Source: Carya illinoinensis (lineage: Eukaryota > Streptophyta > Magnoliopsida > Fagales > Juglandaceae). From it: a DNA stretch of 64,000 nt. The notes beneath the pieces are model-generated. The model was not told the DNA's origin. It saw only the letters and a program-made list of their open reading frames with translations, and did not search any database. The stretch covers positions 34,270,001 through 34,334,000 of the forward strand of contig NC_056760.1 in NCBI RefSeq assembly GCF_018687715.1. Reading direction: 5' to 3'. Position 1 is the first letter of the stretch. Each line of letters begins with the position of its first letter. The position numbers were made by a program, and so were the translations under genes. Positions 58,201 to 64,000 of the stretch are shown in pieces.

Positions 58201-59767
58201 ACAAGCAATTGACGAAGAAAATAACTTTTCACTCGGTTTCTGAATCTACATCGGATTTTGACATATATTTCCACAGGACAACAATGACTTTCCTTTATGG
58301 CAATTCTCTGATTGTCGTGGTCTGTAGATGGAAAGGAAGGGGCTGATCATTCCCTTTGACTAGGCAACCGAAGTTCCCAATGAGCTGTGTGGTTGATTCA
58401 AGTAACGCACCAAACCCAAAACTATAAACGGATAGAATTGTCTATATTTTCAAAACTTTTTTTCTGTTTATAAATTACATATCAAATACATAATTTCTAA
58501 ACTATTCACAACTATAATACAATGATCCTCAAAATTCCATTCACAAGTTTGGCTAGAGCCATTAAATTCTAAATAATTATAATATAGACACTTTAACAAA
58601 AACTGTAAAATAATCAAAATATGACCATAAGAAAACTCTCCGTACAATCAAAACTATGTTCAAACAACAAAATCATCAAGTCCCAAAATTTCAAACTTCA
58701 AGTGACTAAACCAAGTTCACTCTGGAATCTTGGGCTCAAAAGCTATCACTTCAAAGGAAGGAACTTCCTACAACTTTGAAAAATATGTGAAATGAAGTGG
58801 TGAGCTGCCACGTACTCAGCAAGTAGCAATTTAATGAGGGTGTGGGAGTTGGCAATTTTCTTGACTATAAGAGAGTGAATAAATTTCTAATAAAATAATG
58901 TGAGCAATATAATTTTATTTCAACAAATATATTTAGCCAAATATCATATTTAAAGTCACATGATAATAGTGAAATCACCAGTATACCACAAAGATATCAT
59001 GCCATAAAGACATTATGCCCCAAAGACATTATGCTGTGAGGGTCGTCAAATATGTCACAAAGACATTCATATCATGGGCTCAAGAATAAGTAACATGCTC
59101 ACATTTATATTTCAAATTTAATAAGCCATGTAACATTTCTTAAACATTCCAACGGTTACAAAATTTGCATGTCAAAATAGTATAAGAATGTGCACAAATT
59201 CAAAATTTACCTAAGTTTAGAACATAATACCTAAGTGCACCATTCCAAATAAAACCAATAGTTCTTTTTATTAAAAACTCATTGTTAAGGTAAGTGGGGA
59301 AATATGTCAGTTGAACAATTTTGTTTATTATTTGTTCATTTATTAATTATTATATTATATGGATGTGGCTCATCATTTATTTTTTATTTCGACACTTGTA
59401 ACCAACCACTTTGCTCTTAATTATTATTTCGCCCAACATCTTATTACAATTATATTTCGTTAAGGAAAAATCAGGTTGTAAGCAATTATGTGCACTAATA
59501 TGCGCACCCATCTAAGGTGATTGGTCAGAAAGTTAAAGTTTAATGAAAATGATGCCAATTTAAATTTTGAATATAAAGGCAGCAACATTGGTACACAAAT
59601 CGGTATGCAAATTTGTTTGTACGTAACAAGACTCACTTGCTAACTACTAATTATCATTTTGATTTATCAAGTACATTTTTTTAGCTGTCTATCTAGCTCA
59701 CTGTTATTTTGTTAAATTATGTTTGTAATTAATGATTTATTTATTTTTGAGACTAATGATTTGATTA
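58201..59767. other. Intergenic DNA, possible decayed LTR
   Basis: No coding sequence. At 58980-59070 the phrase (A)CAAAGACATTATGC is repeated three or four times with changes, as seen in some plant LTRs. No boundaries found. Confidence 0.35.
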
Positions 59768-59972
59768 GGACCTTGCTACAGCCATTGAGAAAGGCCACCG
59801 ACCATGCTATTTTTTTTTTTTACCTTTTTTTATACATTTGATTTATATCTTAAATATATATATTTTTTTAAAAATTCACAACATCATTTAAAAACATTTC
59901 ATTAATCACTAAGTAAAAAAGAAAGAAGGAATTGGTAGCCACCATCGGTGGCTTTTCTTCGTGGATAAAGCA
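59768..59972. mobile_element. MITE-like foldback, 205 bp
   Basis: GAGAAAGGCCACCGACCATG near the left and CATCGGTGGCTTTTCTTCG near the right are imperfect inverted repeats. The centre TTAATCACTAAGTAAAAAAG is shared with the tandem units at 51981-52790. Confidence 0.6.
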
Positions 59973-60069
59973 CTATCCATTTGATTAACCATGTATTGTT
60001 ATTCTTATTTTTTACACAGATGATTAACTATTTAAATATTGATTTTTGTTTTGGATTCATAACTAACTA

Positions 60070-60275
60070 TTTAAATAAGAGGAACGATATTTTATTAAGA
60101 GGAATGATATTCATAATGATAGAATGCGCAAGCGTTACACACTTCTCTAGAAAAAAATGAGTAAATATGAGATTTATATATTAATTTTTTTAATAGTGGA
60201 TCTCACTCTTTTTCAGAATGAGTGCACAATGCTTGCATAACTCATCACTGTATCTAGCATTATTCATGAACTAAT
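60070..60275. mobile_element. MITE, about 200 bp
   Basis: Left GAATGATATTCATAATGATA and GCGCAAGCGTTACACAC; right GTGCACAATGCTTGCATAAC and ATCTAGCATTATTCATG. These mirror each other imperfectly. Related to 35695-35885. Confidence 0.5.
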
Positions 60276-60402
60276 TATTACTTGTTATTCTGGCATTTGT
60301 CTTCTATTTATTTAATTAACTAAAAATGATTAAAATTGGCAAACTTGCATCTCTTTTTCCATCACTCATTAAGTTGCACATACTCGCACATATGACATTG
60401 TT

Positions 60403-61917
60403 TTAAGCATGTCTTTGTAACAAGCTAATGGAATTATGGTAACAGGATTGGTTAACTTTTATGATTAAAAGGCTCAACTTATGTAACGTACATGGTTTCT
60501 GCCATGAATTTTGAGTTTGTGCAATTTTTCTTGGAGCTGCTTTGATATGGCTATTGGCATTTCGATAAACAAGAACTTCTTCTTTGGTTGCTCTAAACAA
60601 GGTCATTGGATGTTTGAATTCCTTTCCATGGACTAAATCATTTCTTCTAAACCATAACATTTGAGCAGTTACAACAGCTTCCACTAGTTCCTTCCTGCTG
60701 CAAGCAACTAGTCCATTGCATCCAAATATCAACAAAGCAATCACTTTGGTTGGCCATTTTCTGGATCTGAATACATGTCCTGTAGTTTCAGAGGTTAATC
60801 CACAAACTAGGCATGAATCTTCCTCAATAACATTCATTCTCTTTAGATTGGCCAATGTAGGAATAGCTTCATGGCAAGCTCTCCATATAAATACCTTGAC
60901 ACCATTTTGGATCTGCATATTCCATATTGCTTTCCACCTTTCTTTATGTCTTACTCCACTTGAGGTCTTAGCACCATATCTGGATTCAATTTCTTTGTGC
61001 AAATGGTAAGCACTTTTTACTGAAAAAATACCATTCTTCGTCTGCAACCAAACCAACTTATCTTCTCTCCACCCCTTACTAACAAGAATGGATTGAATCA
61101 ATTCAACCCCATGTGGCCCAAATAGGCTATTCAAAGAGTTGACATTCCAAGATTTCAAATCATGATCAATTAAATCAGAAACGCATTGATAACTACCAGA
61201 AGAAACTTTAGGAGACAAGACCTTATGAGCATAGTGTCTTGGTATCCAATTATCATCCCAAATCCTCACCCTCTTCTCATCACCAACTCTCCAAAACAAC
61301 CATTTCTTGATCAATTTTAAACTAGCAAATAAGCTCCTCCATTCATATGAGGCACAACAACCTATCTTTGCCTCCGGAAAATTACTATCTTGAAAGTATT
61401 TTTGTTCAAAAACTTTGGCCATAAGAGATGATGAATATTGAAACAATATCTAAATTTGTTTAGAAAGCATAGTCACATTGAAGAATCTGAAATCTCTAAA
61501 ATCCAGTCCACCTTTCACCTTAGATGGGCTAACAAGATCCCACCTCACCCATTTGATCTTGGATTGATCCTCATTATAACCCCACTAGAATTTCTTCAAG
61601 ATTCTATTAAGTTTTTGGGTAATTGAATGAGGCAATAGAAAAATACCCATTGCATAAGTAGGAATAGCTTGAAGAATAGCTTTAATAAGAACTTCTTTGC
61701 CTGTAGCAGATAGCACATTAGTCTTCCAATTAGAAATTCTTGCCCAAGTCCTGTTAATGACTAAGTGAAAAGCATCACATTTAGATCTACCAATCACAAC
61801 AGTAAGTCCAAGATACTTTTCAAATGATCCAATAGATTTAATCCCAGTTATGCTCAAGATGGATCTCTGAGTGATTTTTGGAGTATTCTTGTTGAACTAT
61901 ATTGAAGTCTTATCTTT
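60403..61917 (-). pseudogene. LINE-like ORF2 fragment (RT C-terminus and zf-RVT)
   Basis: One minus-strand frame from about 61857: GSFEKYLGLTVVIGRSK, ISNWKTNVLSATGKEVLIKA, QAIPTYAMGIFLLPHSI, then F-stop-GYNEDQSKIKWVRW, KVKGGLDFRDFRFFNVTML, and from 61446 a 347-codon open stretch with WRVGDEKRVRIWDDNWIP, LVWLQTKNGIFSVKSAYHL, VKVFIWRACHEAIPTLANL and CLVCGLTSETTGHVF. These are the thumb-to-zf-RVT blocks of plant non-LTR retrotransposons. Both stops (about 61587 and 61449) stand where Trp is conserved (TGG to TAG). The RT catalytic palm and most of the RNase H domain are missing. Confidence 0.85.
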
Positions 61918-61974
61918 GTTAAGGACTTGACCAGAATCTTGTTCATATATATTAGTTAATTAATAATTATATAT

Positions 61975-62265
61975 TTTATATATTATATTGTTAATAGTCA
62001 TAGGTTAGATGCAAATTACATAATTCACTTTTATAACTACTATATAAAATAATATATATAATTTATAGAAAATATTTAAAAATATATATATTTATAGTTC
62101 GGTCCTGGGTGAAAAAATCCCACCCTGGAACGGGACCGAAACCCATTCGGTCCCACAAATGGAGGACCGAAATCAACCAAATAAGTTTTCAGTCCGATTC
62201 GGTCTAGACCAAACCATTTGGTCCCGTTGGTTTTTCCAATCCCGATCGAAAATGTTACACCCCTA
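61975..62265. mobile_element. hAT 3' end, solo terminal fragment
   Basis: Begins near ATAGGTTAGATGCAAATTAC, then AT-rich, then a GGTC-rich block (GGTCCTGGGTG, ACGGGACCGAAACCC, CCGATTCGGTCTAGACC) and ends TTACACCCCTA at 62265. Same order as 29620-29885 and 35380-35640. The left end of the element is absent. Confidence 0.65.
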
Positions 62266-62403
62266 ATTCGTACCATAAGCAAACTCCACAAGAATGAAAG
62301 TGTTCGTACCCAACCGAGTTACATGGAAAGCGAATTTCTCACACAACGGGGACAAAGCTTACAGGTGAAAAGTTTCCACAAAGGGATGCAAAGATAGCAT
62401 AAG

Positions 62404-62600
62404 AGAAGAGATGAAGTAAGTTATGATTTAATGGAGTGCAATAACCAATCTTTGGAAGCACATTTGCATGGTTTGGAATACAAGTCAACGAGCTGCGACA
62501 CTCTTTTCTTTTCAAAGCATGATTCCATCGTCTGTCTGTAAATAGTGAAAAAGATGTCCTCAATTCAGCTGCTCTGGATTCTCAATACTGTCAAACTCCA
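62404..62600 (+). promoter_or_regulatory. Duplicate of the CNGC upstream block
   Basis: AGCACATTTGCATGGTTTGG, CGTCTGTCTGTAAATA and ATGTCCTCAATTC parallel 51046-51265 with about 80 percent identity. No MITEs separate it from what follows, so it shows the arrangement before those insertions. Confidence 0.5.
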
Positions 62601-62849
62601 TGCCATACAGACAGGTACTTCCCTTTTTAGGAAGAAAAAAAAAAACACTTATTCCCAATTTTATCATCCTTTGACCTGGAGCCTCACCAAAAGTTTAACG
62701 ACATGTATGGAAAGTCAACTCATGTGATGTCAAAACTTTTTATAATTTTTTTAAACAATACTTAAATATAAAATAATTTTTAATTTTTTTTTCTAATCAT
62801 AACTTAATTATTATAACTTTTCTAGATTTTTAACAAAAAAAAAAAAATT

Positions 62850-64000
62850 TAAGCTTTGAGATGTTTGTGTTAGGCCTCATAAAAGTTTGATGACTAGATG
62901 CAGTTCTATGTTTTATGTACATGGGAGGTCCATATGAGTTCCTAGCATATGCTCTAATCATATCATTTCTAGTTTTCTTTGGTTTTCTGTTGAGTCCCTA
63001 TAGCATAAGCTTTTTCAACAATAATATATTTAAAACTTCCATTTATAAGCTGTTGGACTTAAGTTTTCGGAAATCATTCTTTATGGTTGTTAGGAATTAG
63101 GATTCACCTCCTCCCATGTAGTTATTTAGGTATGTTCTATTTCAAAAATTCTAAAATTCTGCTGTACCTTTGCTCAATAGATGTACCTCCAATCCACCAT
63201 GATAAGATTGGAAGAGTGGAGGAGTAGGAGAATAGATGCAGAAGAGTGGATGCAGAAGAGTGGATGCGTCATAGGCAACTACCACAAGATTTGAAGCAGC
63301 GTGTACGAAGGAATGAACAATTCAAATGGGTTGCAACTCGTGGAGTTGATGGGGAAGCTGTTCTTAAAGGCCTTCCAATGATCTCAGGCGAGATATTAAA
63401 CGCCGTGTCTGTCTTGATCTAGTTCGACAAGTAGGTTTTCATTCTTCTCTTTTTTCTATGAATGAATCAATTTGTGAGCTTCCCAACGAGTTCCTTGATT
63501 GCAAGTCTCTTTTATCAAGTACTTTCTAGTAATTTGATAATGTGTGGACCGTAAAATAATATTCTAATTTTCTTGTCAGAGTATAGTGCAAGCCTTCAGA
63601 TTCACTTCAACTCCTTGGATGTCTTTCCTGCTTCAGATAATGCTTAAATACGATATCCTCACAATTTCCGTGGAAGGATCCCTTTAACTCTTCCTTTTCT
63701 GTTTTATGAATCAAATGGATCACTGTGAGCTCATAATACTGGACAAAATAACCATTAGATCTTGTTCTGATTCTGAACTTCTTATAAATGTAAAACAGGT
63801 ACTACTAGTTGATCAGATGGATGATAGGATGCTAGATACCATATGTGAAAGGCTGAAACCTTACCTATGCACTCCTGGAACTTGCCTGGTTCGTGAGGGT
63901 GATCCCGTCATTGAGATGCTTTTCATTGTCTGAGGTTGCTTAAATTCTTACACCACCAATGGTGGCTGCACAGGGTTCTTCAATTCATGCTGCATTGGCG
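62850..64000 (+). pseudogene. Truncated duplicate of the CNGC gene (C-linker and nucleotide-binding exons)
   Basis: From AAGCTTTGAGATGTTTGTG at 62850 the sequence follows 56226 onward, intron included, at about 90 percent identity. The exon at 63181-63430 (MYLQSTMIRLEEWRSRR...) carries a 15-bp internal duplication of CAGAAGAGTGGATG and a missing G near 63380 that shifts the frame. The next exon starts at 63799 (LVDQMDDRMLDTICERLKPY, CLVREGDPVIEMLFIV) and meets TGA at 63931 where the other copy has CGA (Arg). It keeps VREGDP, the usual residue, unlike the main gene. Exons for S1 to S6 are missing. It runs past the window edge. Confidence 0.88.

Overview
This is nuclear DNA of a woody eudicot. 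Genes carry canonical GT-AG introns, intergenic DNA is AT-rich, and transposable elements (TEs) dominate. The abundant short elements ending in a GTTTGG...GATGAGATGAG motif remind me of Fagales (Juglandaceae type) genomes, but that is an impression from memory and not a proof. I found no operons, CRISPR arrays or complete RNA genes.

Genes. (1) 4191-6491, +: an intron-less mitochondrial P-class PPR protein that I recognise as the counterpart of Arabidopsis At2g37230. (2) 44014-46270, +: a four-exon chloroplast ribonucleoprotein with two RRMs, CP29 type, counterpart of At2g37220. These two are neighbours in Arabidopsis (from memory), so here an ancestral gene pair appears to be held about 37.5 kb apart by inserted repeats. 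(3) 53768-57758, +: a six-exon cyclic nucleotide-gated channel (CNGC, CNGC1-like group) with an unusual pore triplet and a late frameshift. (4) 62850-64000, +: a broken partial duplicate of the same channel gene, running off the window.

Between PPR and CP29 lies a layered TE nest. PIF/Harbinger element 1 (about 13350-31210) has an intact spliced Myb-like ORF1 (15473-16518) and a shredded transposase on the opposite strand. That transposase is split by an 11-kb insertion (19510-30529) flanked by the 8-bp duplication GTTGTGGT. Inside the insertion are a hAT transposase pseudogene (24149 to 20743), two long hairpins, a 433-bp hAT MITE with a perfect 8-bp target duplication, an AT-rich tandem array broken by a LINE fragment with an 18-bp target duplication, and a fragment of a host acyl-activating enzyme gene. 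A second, more decayed hAT transposase lies at 32385-34260. PIF/Harbinger element 2 (37355-43648) is complete end to end, with 19-bp perfect terminal inverted repeats and TTA target duplications; it ends 365 bp upstream of the CP29 start codon and is nearly coding-intact.

Other repeats: an Athila-like LTR with a tRNA-Asp primer site at the left edge, LINE fragments (9.3, 10.0-11.1, 12.3-12.8, 27.9-29.3 and 60.4-61.9 kb), many MITEs, and tandemly arrayed MITE-like units at 49.7-50.2 and 52.0-52.8 kb upstream of the channel gene.
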